From the NCBI RefSeq assembly GCF_001687365.1, contig NZ_LGLV01000005.1:1-64000 (forward strand): a stretch of 64,000 nt of DNA. Direction: 5' to 3'. The translations under genes were made by a program, and so were the position numbers. Below are positions 54,208-63,341 of the stretch, one piece after another. The stretch comes from Pararhizobium polonicum. GTDB taxonomy: Bacteria > Pseudomonadota > Alphaproteobacteria > Rhizobiales > Rhizobiaceae. Every line of letters starts with the position of its first letter. Position 1 is the stretch's first letter. The notes under the pieces are model-generated. The model saw only the letters and a program-made list of their open reading frames with translations. It was not told where the DNA came from and did not search any database.

Positions 54208-54379
54208 TGTACCCGGGCGCACCTGGTTCATCCGTCTTGGCTGGAAAGCGGCGTTACCCGTTGAAAGGAATCGCTTCTTTCAACGCCTCGGAGGCCGCAC
54301 TTTCATCCTTATCCTCGATGACGGCCGCCACCGGGTGTCGCTCATTGCGCGCCCGAGGCGACGCGACGTCCCGCCAACC

Positions 54380-54892
54380 TCACAGCCCGGCAGACAACCC
54401 TGCGCTTCCCGCGCGGCGGTGCATCAGCCAGGCCTGAAGACAGATGCCGGCAAGGAAGATCACCGCCCAGATGGCCGTGACCGTCTGCACCGGGGCCGAA
54501 TCGGGGCCGTTGCCGATCGGGCTGGATGGCGGCAGGCGTGACAGGGTTTCGTTGATGCCGGGGATCATCAGCAGGAAGAAGGTGAAGGACAGCGACAGTG
54601 CCTGCAGGTAGCGGTTGAGGCGGCCGAACCAGCCGAGCCTGGCCATGATCAGCGAGAAGACGACGGCGAGAATGGCGAGGATGCCGATCGCGTGCCCCGC
54701 ATTGAAGCCGCCGGTGCTCGACAGGCCGAAGGATGTCACCGCCGACAGGATCAGCGTGATGATGTAGATCCGGCCCGAACTGGATGTGGGCACGATGGCC
54801 GCGTATTTCGAAAAGGAATAGAGACCGGCCACGATGGGCGCGATGCTGATGACGGTATGGACGATGCCGAGCGTGGACAACGGATTGGCCAT
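54380..54892 (-). CDS. Integral membrane protein, DUF2306-like
   Basis: A 170-residue protein with five hydrophobic segments (~5-27, ~42-60, ~66-86, ~93-110, ~135-155). The position of His12 (GIVHTVISIAPIVAG) resembles DUF2306 and related heme- or quinone-associated membrane proteins, but no function is established. Isolated on the minus strand. Confidence 0.6.
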   Translation of the reverse strand: MANPLSTLGIVHTVISIAPIVAGLYSFSKYAAIVPTSSSGRIYIITLILSAVTSFGLSSTGGFNAGHAIGILAILAVVFSLIMARLGWFGRLNRYLQALSLSFTFFLLMIPGINETLSRLPPSSPIGNGPDSAPVQTVTAIWAVIFLAGICLQAWLMHRRAGSAGLSAGL

Positions 54893-55139
54893 GGAAATTC
54901 CCCCTGAGTGATGAAAATCGATGCGCAGAAACTGTCAGCCCGTCCGCCGCCTGCCGCTGTCTGGCAGAAATATTGCCATTTGGCCGCGAACCTCGTGGGG
55001 ATTTTGATATGTTAGGGATGACTGTGCAATTGAATTCGGATAAGGGTGCGCCGCAAAATGGCAGCGTGCCGGCAACCATCGCCCCGTGTGAGGCGATTGG
55101 ACCGGCGCATTCAGGCCAACCGAAAAAGGATTTCGTTTC

Positions 55140-55316
55140 ATGCTGAATGGTCATGGTGCCGGCGTATCGCGGCAGTTTAACGGGCGCGATAACGCGCCGG
55201 CTGCGCATCTTCAGCCCGCTCCTGCGCGGGAAGACACCGCCATGTTGTTGCGTCTGAGCGCCGTGGCGCTGCTGACTGTCGGTGCCGCCGCTACTCTGAT
55301 TGCCTTCGTACAATAG
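55140..55316 (+). CDS. Small single-helix membrane protein
   Basis: A 58-residue protein: polar first half and one hydrophobic C-terminal helix (MLLRLSAVALLTVGAAATLIAFVQ, described here by position ~35-57). The ribosome binding site AAGGA is nine bases upstream. No family recognised. Confidence 0.55.
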   Translation: MLNGHGAGVSRQFNGRDNAPAAHLQPAPAREDTAMLLRLSAVALLTVGAAATLIAFVQ

Positions 55317-55409
55317 GCGTTCTGTAAAAAATGGGCGCGGACTTCTGAGCCGCGCCTGCCGGATATCCGGCATTCCTCGACACCCTGATTCGTCCCGATG
55401 ATCTGACCG

Positions 55410-56300
55410 TTAGACCGCCGACAGGCTGTCGAGCGCTGCCGTTATCCTGCGCCGGTCGGCCGGGGTGAGCGGCAAAATCGGCCGGGGTGGATCGAAGCGG
55501 CTGAGATCGAGCAGATTGGCCACAGCGTGCACGACGCGGTAGCTGCTTAGCTCGCGAAACAATGTCCACAACGGCTCGAAAAGAGCATGGATGCGCTGTA
55601 CCTCGGCGCGATCGCCGGCTTGGGCCGCCCGCATCAGCTTGACGGATGGTTCCGGCAAGATCCCGGCAATGACGCTGTACCAGCCAACGCCGCCGGACAG
55701 GATGGCCTCCGCCGCCAGCCAGTCGCCGCTGTAGCCGATGGCGAAACCGGCGGGAACGGCAGCCTGCGTTGCGCGATGGGCGGCGGGCATGCTTGCGGCC
55801 GCCAGGGCCGGATTTTTCACCGCGACGATGGTCGGGATGTCCGCAAGGCGGGTCAGCAGCGCGTCGCTGATGGAAAAATGCGTCGTGCCCGGGTTGTTGT
55901 AGACACAGAGCGGCAGCGCGGTCGCTTCCGCGACGGCGGCGAAATGCGTGAACACCTCATCGTCACCGAGCGGCGTGTAGGAGACCGGCGCCAGCAAAAG
56001 CCCCTGCGCGCCGGCATCGCGGGCATCCTGCGCCAGCGCGATCGATTCGTCCGTGCGCAATGCACCGACACCGACGATAACGGGCGTGCGCCCGCCGAGG
56101 CTCACGGCGGCGGTCTCGATCGCCCGCCGCTTCTCCTGCCGGCTGAGATACATATAGGAACCGGTGCTGCCCAGCAGGCCGACGGAATCAGCCCCGGCCG
56201 TGCCGATGCGCGTCAGAAGGGCGCCCAGCGCTTCGGTATCGACGCGTCCGTGGCTGTCGGCGGGTGTGATCGGAAAGGCGGACAGGCCATGAAACAGCAT
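55410..56300 (-). CDS. Dihydrodipicolinate synthase-family aldolase
   Basis: A 296-residue TIM barrel of the DapA/NanA family. The Schiff-base Lys162 (VAVKNPA) and Tyr134 (VYNNPG) are present. The motif after strand 2 is GSTGS instead of the GTTGE of true DapA, so lysine synthesis is unlikely; pyruvate-dependent aldolase action on a sugar acid is more probable. It stands alone. Confidence 0.85.
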   Translation of the reverse strand: MLFHGLSAFPITPADSHGRVDTEALGALLTRIGTAGADSVGLLGSTGSYMYLSRQEKRRAIETAAVSLGGRTPVIVGVGALRTDESIALAQDARDAGAQGLLLAPVSYTPLGDDEVFTHFAAVAEATALPLCVYNNPGTTHFSISDALLTRLADIPTIVAVKNPALAAASMPAAHRATQAAVPAGFAIGYSGDWLAAEAILSGGVGWYSVIAGILPEPSVKLMRAAQAGDRAEVQRIHALFEPLWTLFRELSSYRVVHAVANLLDLSRFDPPRPILPLTPADRRRITAALDSLSAV

Positions 56301-56417
56301 ATCGGATCTCTGTTCTGGAAAAGGGGTTCTGGAAGGCGGCTACTGATCCCGGCAAGCGTGATCGTTGGGCGGCCGAAGGTCAACGCCGGGATTGTCCCTG
56401 TATCATTTTATCGGGTG

Positions 56418-56747
56418 TCATTTTGCCGGCGCGTTCAGCATCTCGTCCGTCAATTCGCCGCCCAGCTCCACAGCTTTGGTCTGCTTGTTGTAGACGCAGA
56501 TCTGCGTGATCCGGCCATCCGCGCCCTTCGGCTTGCCGCTGACCAGCGCCAAGCCGAAGTTTTCCGAGCCGAAGGGATCGACGACGGCTTGCGGCGTTTC
56601 GATCGATCCGGCTGCAGCCTCCAGGCATTTCACAGAGACGTCGGCGCGCAGGGCATCCCATGCATCGTCCGAAGAGGCGGCGGCGGCGACAGGCATCAGC
56701 CCGGCGGCGAAAACGGCGATCAGGGCGGTGCGGCGGTGAAAAGACAT
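56418..56747 (-). CDS. Exported small protein, unknown function
   Basis: A 109-residue protein with a Sec signal peptide (TALIAVFAAGLMPVAAAAS, cleavage near 25). The mature part has two Cys (41 and 84) that may form a disulfide, and strands such as FGLALVSGKPKGADGRITQICVY are visible. The ATG at 56747 is chosen; the frame extends upstream over a region without protein features. Confidence 0.7.
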   Translation of the reverse strand: MSFHRRTALIAVFAAGLMPVAAAASSDDAWDALRADVSVKCLEAAAGSIETPQAVVDPFGSENFGLALVSGKPKGADGRITQICVYNKQTKAVELGGELTDEMLNAPAK

Positions 56748-56991
56748 CTGATTTCCTTGCCTTATTGCGGATCGAAACAGTCGGCGACCCTGCCGGTGCA
56801 TCATGTCCATTCTGTGCCCATAACGGCACGAGGAACAACTGCTTGGCGAAAGTATTTTCCAAGCCTGTAGCGAAATTTGGCATGACGGCAGTTGCCTGTT
56901 GGGGCCGTGGTGCCTATGTTCCGCCTCATCGATTTCCTTCATGAATTCCATTCGGATTTCATGAACCCCGCCAGCTAAAGGAGAGACCATC

Positions 56992-57591
56992 ATGGCTTTC
57001 GAATTGCCGAACCTGCCTTACGACTACGATGCACTCGCGCCCTACATGTCGCGCGAGACGCTTGAGTATCATCACGACAAGCATCACCTGGCTTACGTGA
57101 CCAACGGCAACAAGCTGGCAGACGAAGCCGGTCTCTCGGCCCTGTCGCTGGAAGAGATCGTCAAGAAGTCCTACGGCACCAACCAGCCGCTGTTCAACAA
57201 TGCCGGCCAGCATTACAACCACCTGCATTTCTGGAAGTGGCTGAAGAAGGGCGGCGGCGGCACACAGCTTCCGGCCAAGCTCGATGCGGCCATCAAGTCC
57301 GATCTCGGCGGCTACGACAAGTTCCGCGCCGATTTCATCGCTGCCGGCGTTGGCCAGTTCGGCTCGGGCTGGGCCTGGCTCTCGGTCAAGGGCGGCAAGC
57401 TCGAAATCTCCAAGACCCCGAACGGCGAGAACCCGCTGGTGCATGGCGCATCGCCGATCCTCGGCGTCGACGTCTGGGAACATTCCTACTACATCGACTA
57501 CCGCAACGCCCGTCCGAAGTACCTCGAAGCCTTCGTCGACAGCCTGATCAACTGGGATTACGTGCTCGAGCTTTACGAAGCCGCCGCATAA
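56992..57591 (+). CDS. sodB: Iron/manganese superoxide dismutase
   Basis: A 199-residue enzyme converting superoxide to peroxide and oxygen. Metal ligands are His27, His74, Asp160 and His164 (DVWEHSYY). Gln73 just before His74 and the FGSGWAWL segment are of the Fe-type, but rhizobial members are often cambialistic. Cytoplasmic, AAAGGAGA ribosome binding site eight bases upstream, strong terminator after the stop. Confidence 0.95.
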   Translation: MAFELPNLPYDYDALAPYMSRETLEYHHDKHHLAYVTNGNKLADEAGLSALSLEEIVKKSYGTNQPLFNNAGQHYNHLHFWKWLKKGGGGTQLPAKLDAAIKSDLGGYDKFRADFIAAGVGQFGSGWAWLSVKGGKLEISKTPNGENPLVHGASPILGVDVWEHSYYIDYRNARPKYLEAFVDSLINWDYVLELYEAAA

Positions 57592-57616
57592 GGTTTTCAT
57601 CCCTGCGATGACCATC

Positions 57617-57643
57617 AAACCCGGCAGCGATGCCGGGTTTTTT
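57617..57643 (+). terminator. Intrinsic terminator of sodB
   Basis: AAACCCGGCA (57617-57626) pairs with TGCCGGGTTT (57631-57640), loop GCGA, followed by TTT. Confidence 0.9.
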
Positions 57644-57663
57644 GTGGGAAAAATCCGTCTCCG

Positions 57664-58212
57664 TCAGGGGCGGGACGCCGCAGTTCCGGCTACAAACGCG
57701 GTCAGCAGGTTGCGCCCATGCGGCCAGTCGCCAAGGCCGCTCTGACCGTTGATATGTCCGGCCGCGCCGATCTCGACAAGGCCGCTGCCCCACGCCTGTG
57801 CCCGTTCTCTCTGATAGCCGATCGTGCCATAGGGATCGTTGCTGCTGGCGACGATCAGCGACGGCATGCGCAATTGCCCGGCCGGCGGATCGGCAAAGTC
57901 CCGCGCCTCCTGCGGGAATGCCCCGGAGCGGGGATCGGGAACGGCGGCCAGAAACGCTCCGGCGACGGGCAGGGTGGAGACTTTCTGCCAATGGGCGACA
58001 AGAAGGCAGGCGAGGCTATGGGCCACCAGCAGCGGCGGGCTTGCCGAGCGGCCGACGTCGCGCTCCAGCGCGGCAATCCAGTCCTCAAGCTCCGGCCGGT
58101 CCCAGTTCGATGGCTGGAAGCGTCGCATCCGGGCGTCCGCCGTCTGCCAGAGCGTTTGCCAGTGGCTTGCGCCCGATCCGCCGATCCCCGGCAAAATGAT
58201 GATGTCCGTCAT
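57664..58212 (-). CDS. Alpha/beta hydrolase, RBBP9/YdeN-like
   Basis: A 182-residue small alpha/beta hydrolase (DUF1234/RBBP9). The nucleophile elbow is AHSLAC (~73), the Asp is in ASSNDPYGTI, and the His in GAAGHINGQSG. The start at 58212 with TDIIILPGIGGSGASHW is standard. Serine hydrolase of unknown substrate. Confidence 0.9.
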   Translation of the reverse strand: MTDIIILPGIGGSGASHWQTLWQTADARMRRFQPSNWDRPELEDWIAALERDVGRSASPPLLVAHSLACLLVAHWQKVSTLPVAGAFLAAVPDPRSGAFPQEARDFADPPAGQLRMPSLIVASSNDPYGTIGYQRERAQAWGSGLVEIGAAGHINGQSGLGDWPHGRNLLTAFVAGTAASRP

Positions 58213-58276
58213 GGTCTCTCCTGAAAATACCGTCAACGCTGCAAAGATGATGGACATGGCTGCGGTTTGGAATGAG

Positions 58277-58312
58277 AATTCATCGGAAAACACAGCGTGT
58301 TGCCGATGGATT
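58277..58312. promoter_or_regulatory. Inverted repeat upstream of the Lrp-family gene
   Basis: AATTCATCGG (58277-58286) and CCGATGGATT (58303-58312) are inverted with one mismatch, 16 bases apart, 11 bases before the gene start. It may be an Lrp/AsnC autoregulation site. Inferred. Confidence 0.4.
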
Positions 58313-58323
58313 GAAGGTGAAAC

Positions 58324-58800
58324 ATGGGAATTGCAGACACGGACCGGCCGATGCTCGATCCGACCGATATCGCCATTCTCGAAGTGATGCAGGAAAACGG
58401 CCGCATCGCCATTTCGGAGCTGGGACGCCGGGTCGGTCTCTCCCAGCCGGCGACATCGGAGCGCGTCAAACGGCTGGAGGAGAAAGGCATCATCTCCGGC
58501 TATGGCGCGCGCATCGATGCCGCCGCCATCGGCCTGGGGATGATGGCGGTCATCCGCCTGCGCACCACGCATGAGCATATCCGCGCCTGCCTTAAACTGT
58601 TTTCCGAAATGCCGCATGTCATGGAGGTCCTGCGCCTGACCGGCGAGGATTGTTTTCTGCTGAAGGTGCTGGTACCGACGCCGGGAGAGCTGGAAACGAT
58701 CGTCGACACCATCGCCCGGTACGGGGCGGTGACCACATCGCTTGTCCTGCGTAGCGAACCGCCGAAAGCCATCGGCCGTGCCTTGCTGCAAAGACTGTAA
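58324..58800 (+). CDS. Lrp/AsnC-family transcriptional regulator
   Basis: A 158-residue regulator with an N-terminal HTH (DIAILEVMQENGRIAISELGRRVGLSQPATSERVKRLEEKG, ~15-55) and a C-terminal RAM ligand domain. It is divergent from the small hydrolase gene. Its effector is probably an amino acid, not identified. Confidence 0.92.
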   Translation: MGIADTDRPMLDPTDIAILEVMQENGRIAISELGRRVGLSQPATSERVKRLEEKGIISGYGARIDAAAIGLGMMAVIRLRTTHEHIRACLKLFSEMPHVMEVLRLTGEDCFLLKVLVPTPGELETIVDTIARYGAVTTSLVLRSEPPKAIGRALLQRL

Positions 58801-58875
58801 ATCACGGAGCGGATTTCGGATTGCCACATGGCTCCGTGTCACCGCTGCGTCACAGTGCTGAATTAAGCAGCGGTC

Positions 58876-59727
58876 ATGTCCGATCTATCCGCCCCCATCC
58901 TCCGCTTCGGCATCGTCGCCGATCCGCAATATGCCGATATCGCGCCGAATGCGGCGCTCAACCGATACTACGCGGGAAGCCTTGCCAAGCTCGCTGAAGC
59001 CGTTTCGGTGTTCAATGCGACGGAACTCGATTTCGTCATGACGCTCGGCGATGTCATCGATCGCGACTGGGCGAGTTTCGGCGATATCCTGCCGGTCTAC
59101 GAGACGCTGCGCCACAAGCGGCTGTTCCTGCTCGGCAATCACGATTTCGCGGTGGCGCCGCAGCATCTCGGCGAGGTATCCGCGCGTCTCGGCATGCCCG
59201 GCCGCTATTATGATTTTGCCATTGGCAACTGGCGCTTCGCCGTCCTCGACGGCAGCGATGTCAGTGTCTTTTCCACTCCGTCAGGCGATCCGCGCAATGC
59301 ACTCGCCACCGAACGGTTAGGCGCCTTGCAGGATGAAGGCGCGATCAACGCGCACACATGGAACGGCTCGCTCAGTGACGCGCAGTTTGCCTGGCTCTCC
59401 GGCGTTCTGGAAAAGGCCAAGGCCGATGGCGAGGCCGTTCTGGTGTTCGGCCACTATCCGGTCTTCCCGCCCAACGCGCACAATATGTGGGACAGCCAGC
59501 GGATCATCGATCTGCTCACCGGCTTTGCCTGCTTCAAGGGCTATTTCTGCGGCCACAACCACGATGGCAATGTCGGCGAAGTGGATGGCCGTCCATTCGT
59601 CACCTTCAAGGGCATGGTCGATACACGGCACGAAAACACCTTTGCGATCGTCGAGATTTTCGAAGACCGGATCGCGATCGAGGGTTTCGGCCGCGAAGAC
59701 AGCAGGATCCTTCCCATCCGCGCATAG
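58876..59727 (+). CDS. Metallophosphatase, ADP-ribose/CDP-alcohol phosphohydrolase type
   Basis: A 283-residue dinuclear metallophosphoesterase. The motifs are visible: GIVADPQYAD, TLGDVIDRD, GNHDF, FGHYP and CGHNHDG. The ADPQYAD start resembles ADPRibase-Mn enzymes. Soluble; substrate uncertain (ADP-ribose, CDP-alcohols or similar). Confidence 0.9.
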   Translation: MSDLSAPILRFGIVADPQYADIAPNAALNRYYAGSLAKLAEAVSVFNATELDFVMTLGDVIDRDWASFGDILPVYETLRHKRLFLLGNHDFAVAPQHLGEVSARLGMPGRYYDFAIGNWRFAVLDGSDVSVFSTPSGDPRNALATERLGALQDEGAINAHTWNGSLSDAQFAWLSGVLEKAKADGEAVLVFGHYPVFPPNAHNMWDSQRIIDLLTGFACFKGYFCGHNHDGNVGEVDGRPFVTFKGMVDTRHENTFAIVEIFEDRIAIEGFGREDSRILPIRA

Positions 59728-59754
59728 CGGAGGGGAAACGGTGATCCCTGCGGC

Positions 59755-60090
59755 TCAGGCGTCGTGGTAACCCAACGCGGCAAACTGTTCCTTGAACCAC
59801 CAGAAACCGGCGGCGGTGACGACGAGGACCACGGCGAACAGCACCCAGCCGAGCGGCTTCAGGGTATTGCGCTCCGCATCGCGGTAATCGAGGCCGGTGC
59901 CGAACAGGGTAAAGGCCAGCCCGAACACCACGCAGAACGGCACCAGGAAAAAGGCTTTGAGCGAATAGCGCACTTCCGGTGCGCCGGCCTTGGCCGCCTG
60001 AAGCGGCTCGTACAGAAAATACCATCCGATGGCTGTACCGACGGCAAGGATGAACAGGCCGCCGAGGCGATATTTGATATTCTGGAGCAA
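59755..60090 (-). CDS. Small integral membrane protein, unknown
   Basis: A 111-residue protein with three hydrophobic segments (~9-29, ~45-65 and ~80-99) and charged loops. No family was recognised. Convergent with the metallophosphatase gene 27 bases away. Confidence 0.65.
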   Translation of the reverse strand: MLQNIKYRLGGLFILAVGTAIGWYFLYEPLQAAKAGAPEVRYSLKAFFLVPFCVVFGLAFTLFGTGLDYRDAERNTLKPLGWVLFAVVLVVTAAGFWWFKEQFAALGYHDA

Positions 60091-60300
60091 GAGAGCAGTC
60101 CCCGAATGAAGTGCAGATTCGCGCAGTCTGCCTCATTCCGGAAAGGATTTCATCCGTGATTGCTGATATTGCCGGGGCCTGCCGCGAACACGGGCGGGAC
60201 GTGAGGTTCAGGATGGGGCGGCTGTTGGCCGGTTGCGGACCTTGAGTGACTGTGGTGTTCTGCCGTTGCAAAGGCCTTCAGATGTTCAGCAGGTGCGCAG

Positions 60301-60675
60301 ATGTCAAACACAGTTTCGGAAATTTTGCTTCGCTTCGATAACTTCAACGACTCCGTTCTCGAAGACATATCTATTAGTTACGCTCGTGGCCCCCGTCCCG
60401 ATATTCAAATTGTTCTGAATTGTCAGGACGACCTCAACCCTCAAACGACCCGAAGACAGTGTTTCGTGAATTTTCAGGACGTGGAGGAGTTCAAGCTTGA
60501 ACAGCGCCTTAAGACGTCATCAATCGTCGTGTCTTTCGGAATCGCGGTCATTATGGAGGCCGGATTGACCTATGTGGATTTCGCCTGTGATGGTTTTTTG
60601 GATCGCACGATCCAGGAAGTTCGCGCTGGTGGCTTCTATATTGGAGCCAGAAAAGTCGATTTTACATTGCCGTAG
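60301..60675 (+). CDS. AT-rich orphan protein, unknown function
   Basis: A 124-residue soluble protein, strand-rich, with two Cys and no recognised domain. GC content is clearly lower than neighbouring genes and codon use differs, suggesting recent acquisition. The plan (a small acidic globular protein next to no clear partner) is compatible with an orphan immunity protein, but I see no toxin nearby, so this is a guess. Confidence 0.6.
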   Translation: MSNTVSEILLRFDNFNDSVLEDISISYARGPRPDIQIVLNCQDDLNPQTTRRQCFVNFQDVEEFKLEQRLKTSSIVVSFGIAVIMEAGLTYVDFACDGFLDRTIQEVRAGGFYIGARKVDFTLP

Positions 60676-60773
60676 GCGTGCCATGCGGCGAACCTTTATT
60701 GGCACGAAATAGCCACCGCACCTTCAGCCGAGGCTAACACGGCGCAAGCGTAAACGGCCTACCCGACTCAACA

Positions 60774-61484
60774 TCACTCTACGCTCTCTCCGACCGCCAC
60801 GCTATTCACCTGCCATCCCCTGATCCACAAATCCCGCAACCCGTCGCCTTCGCCGCGAAAATGCGCCTGCGTGGCTTCGCAGCTTTCCACCCTGTCGGCA
60901 CGAAAATTGCGGATGGCCTGGCGCAGCTCGCACCAGGCGACCACCACGGCCGTGGCTGAGTAGTAGATCAGCGCCAGCGGCCGGATGGTGCGCTGGCTGG
61001 CGCGTCCTTGTTCGTCGCGATAGTCGAGGACCAGCTTCTGTTCGTCGCGGATCGCCCGGCGCACCAGCGCAAGGTCCAGCCCGGAGGGTGGCGGCGCGAT
61101 GGCGCCCCAGGCATGCAGGGCGTTGGCGCGCAACGCCTGGCGCAGCGGCGCCGGCATGGCGCCGGCGATCTTCTGGTTGACGCGCTTGGCGGCATCCTTC
61201 AGTTCGGCGTCGCCGGTGCGCTCCAGAAGCGCCAGCGCCAGCACGATCGCCTCCGTCTCCTCGATCGAGAACATCAGCGGCGGCAGGTCGAAGCCGGGGC
61301 GCAGGATATAGCCGATGCCGCGCCCGCCCTCGATCGGCACCCGCATCGCCTGCAGCGCTGCGATATCGCGGTAGATCGAGCGCACGGTCACTTCGAGGGT
61401 CTCGGCAATCTGCGCCGCCGTCACCGGCCGTGTCGCCAGCCGGAGAATCTGGATGATCTCGAACAGTCGCGATGCCTTGCGCAT
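60774..61484 (-). CDS. YafY-type WYL-domain regulator
   Basis: A 236-residue regulator with an N-terminal HTH_11 (RLFEIIQILRLATRPVTAAQIAETLEVTVRSIYRDI, ~6-42) and a WYL domain in the C-terminal half (VLDYRDEQGR, IRPLALIYYSATAVVVAWCE). WYL proteins bind nucleic acid or nucleotide ligands. Divergent from the LysE gene. Confidence 0.88.
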   Translation of the reverse strand: MRKASRLFEIIQILRLATRPVTAAQIAETLEVTVRSIYRDIAALQAMRVPIEGGRGIGYILRPGFDLPPLMFSIEETEAIVLALALLERTGDAELKDAAKRVNQKIAGAMPAPLRQALRANALHAWGAIAPPPSGLDLALVRRAIRDEQKLVLDYRDEQGRASQRTIRPLALIYYSATAVVVAWCELRQAIRNFRADRVESCEATQAHFRGEGDGLRDLWIRGWQVNSVAVGESVE

Positions 61485-61561
61485 GGGGTCTCTTTTCGTG
61501 TCCAGGCGAAACGCTCCTGCCAGAACCCTGTCAGTTGGGTGGCGCTATAGCATGTCCGAAA

Positions 61562-61580
61562 GCACTTGAAAAACAAGCGC
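61562..61580. promoter_or_regulatory. Inverted repeat in the WYL-LysE divergent region
   Basis: GCACTTG (61562-61568) and CAAGCGC (61574-61580) form an inverted repeat with one non-complementary pair and an AAAAA centre. Possible operator for the WYL regulator. Confidence 0.4.
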
Positions 61581-61621
61581 TGTACCGATTGCGGCACTCT
61601 CTGGAAAGACGGACAACTGAC

Positions 61622-62260
61622 ATGACCTATGCGGAAAACCTCTGGCTCTTCTTCACGCTCCTCTTCGGCATCATCATCGTGCCCGGCATGGACATGGTCT
61701 TCGTCATGGCCAATGCGCTGACCGGCGGGCGGGCATCGGGATTGACCGCGACGGTCGGCATCATGGCGGGCGGTGTCTTTCACACGCTCTATGCGGCGCT
61801 GGGCGTCGGCTTCCTGTTGCATCTGGTACCGCAGCTGTTCAACGTGCTTTTGCTGGCGGGGGCTGCCTATATCGCCTGGATCGGCCTGTCGCTGGCCCGC
61901 AGCAGCATTGCGATTGCTTCGGTCGAGCCGGGTGCCCGGCTGTCGCTCTGGACGAGCTTTAGGCGCGGCGCGCTGACCAGCATCCTCAATCCCAAGGCCT
62001 ATCTGTTCATGTTCGCCGTCTATCCGCAGTTCCTCAAGCCCCAGTTCGGCCCGCTCTGGTCGCAGGCGCTGATCATGGCCATCATGATCTCGGTGACACA
62101 GCTTGCCGTCTATGGCGGCCTGGCGCTGGCCGCCGGCCGCAGCCGTGACGTCATCGTCGCAAGCCCGCGTGCGACCGCCATCGTCGGCAAGACGGTCGGT
62201 ATCGTGCTGATCATCGTCGCTGTGCTGACGGCCTGGGAGGGGTGGCGGACGCTGGCATAG
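61622..62260 (+). CDS. LysE/RhtB-family amino acid exporter
   Basis: A 212-residue six-helix transporter. The N-terminal segment PGMDMVFVMANALTGGRASGLTATVGIMAGG is the LysE family signature, and SILNPKAYLFMFAVYPQFL follows helix 3. Likely exports an amino acid such as homoserine, threonine or lysine. Divergent WYL regulator is a candidate controller. The ATG at 61622 is preferred; the frame is open 150 bases upstream. Confidence 0.9.
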   Translation: MTYAENLWLFFTLLFGIIIVPGMDMVFVMANALTGGRASGLTATVGIMAGGVFHTLYAALGVGFLLHLVPQLFNVLLLAGAAYIAWIGLSLARSSIAIASVEPGARLSLWTSFRRGALTSILNPKAYLFMFAVYPQFLKPQFGPLWSQALIMAIMISVTQLAVYGGLALAAGRSRDVIVASPRATAIVGKTVGIVLIIVAVLTAWEGWRTLA

Positions 62261-62300
62261 GCTCAGGACGGGATGGTCCTGAGCCCGGCATGTTGAGCGT

Positions 62301-62741
62301 TCAGATCCCCGTTTGGCGGCAGACGACAACGCGCCAGCCATCCGGATCCGCATAGGTGAAGCTGCGCCCGAGCCAGTACGGATTTTCTGGCTCGACCGGC
62401 GCATGGCCCATCCGCTGCATGCGGGCGTTCAGCCGGTCATAGGCGGCGATATCCGTCACGTAGAGGACGATGAGGTTGTCGAGGCTGGGGGCCGGGCAGG
62501 GGCTGCCGGCGCCATGATGGGTGAATTCAAGATGCACGGCCTTTCCGGGCAGTCCCAGCATGACGCCGTCATAGTTGTTATGCGCTTCGAAGCGGGCAAG
62601 TTCCGGCAAACCGAGGCCATCCCTGTAGAAGGCAATCACATCGTTGAACTTGTCGGTTGGCCGGGCGATCCGCACCTGGACGGGCACCGCGTTTTCGCCG
62701 AGCGTATATTCGGCCGTTTGCGTTTGAGTGATATCGGTCAT
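62301..62741 (-). CDS. VOC-family protein (glyoxalase/bleomycin resistance fold)
   Basis: A 146-residue protein with the beta-alpha-beta-beta-beta modules of the vicinal oxygen chelate fold: VQVRIARPTDKFNDVIAFYRDGLGLPEL and AVHLEFTHHGAG, then SFTYADPDGWRVVVCR. Metal-binding His and Glu are probably in VHLEFTH. Substrate unknown. It lies 15 bases after the DMT transporter gene and is likely cotranscribed. Confidence 0.85.
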   Translation of the reverse strand: MTDITQTQTAEYTLGENAVPVQVRIARPTDKFNDVIAFYRDGLGLPELARFEAHNNYDGVMLGLPGKAVHLEFTHHGAGSPCPAPSLDNLIVLYVTDIAAYDRLNARMQRMGHAPVEPENPYWLGRSFTYADPDGWRVVVCRQTGI

Positions 62742-62756
62742 GCGGTTCTCCTTTTT

Positions 62757-63251
62757 TCAGTTCTGGATGGACATGTGCGTGCCGGACTGGATGAGCCGCC
62801 AGAGGCCTGGCCCCTGCATGACAAGCACGCCCAAGACGACGAGAGCGGCACCAGCGAGGCGGGGGCCGGTTATCGATCTGGCCTCAAATCCGACCAGACC
62901 ATAATAATCGATGGCCATCGAGGCCAGGATCTGGCCGGCGATGACGGCGGTCATGAAACTGGCGGCACCCAGCTTCGGCGCCAGCAGAAGTGCCGCGGTG
63001 ATGTAGATCACCCCGACGATACCACCGATCCATATCCATTTGGGCTGGCTGGCCAGCCCGGCAAACGACGGGCCTGAAACCCGAAGCGCCAGGAGGACCG
63101 GCACGACGCAGATGGCGCTCACCGCCAGCGATATCATCGTCGCCCAGAGCGGATGTCCCAGGGCCCTGCCGAGGGCCGCATTGGCGCCGGCCTGCAGGGG
63201 GACGAGCGCCCCGGAGATCAGCGCGGCAACAAGAAACGTGATGGATTGCAT
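62757..63251 (-). CDS. DMT-family transporter (YdcZ/DUF606)
   Basis: A 164-residue membrane protein with five to six helices. ISGALVPLQAGANAALGRALGHPLWATMISLAV is the DUF606 signature. The substrate is unknown. It precedes the VOC gene and is divergent from a LysR regulator. Confidence 0.88.
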   Translation of the reverse strand: MQSITFLVAALISGALVPLQAGANAALGRALGHPLWATMISLAVSAICVVPVLLALRVSGPSFAGLASQPKWIWIGGIVGVIYITAALLLAPKLGAASFMTAVIAGQILASMAIDYYGLVGFEARSITGPRLAGAALVVLGVLVMQGPGLWRLIQSGTHMSIQN

Positions 63252-63341
63252 CGAAAGCCCTTTCTCATATGAACAGGCCTTCCTTCTAGCTATCCATGCC
63301 AGCCATTTGAATTTCGTATTTCCTCACATATTATGCGCCAT

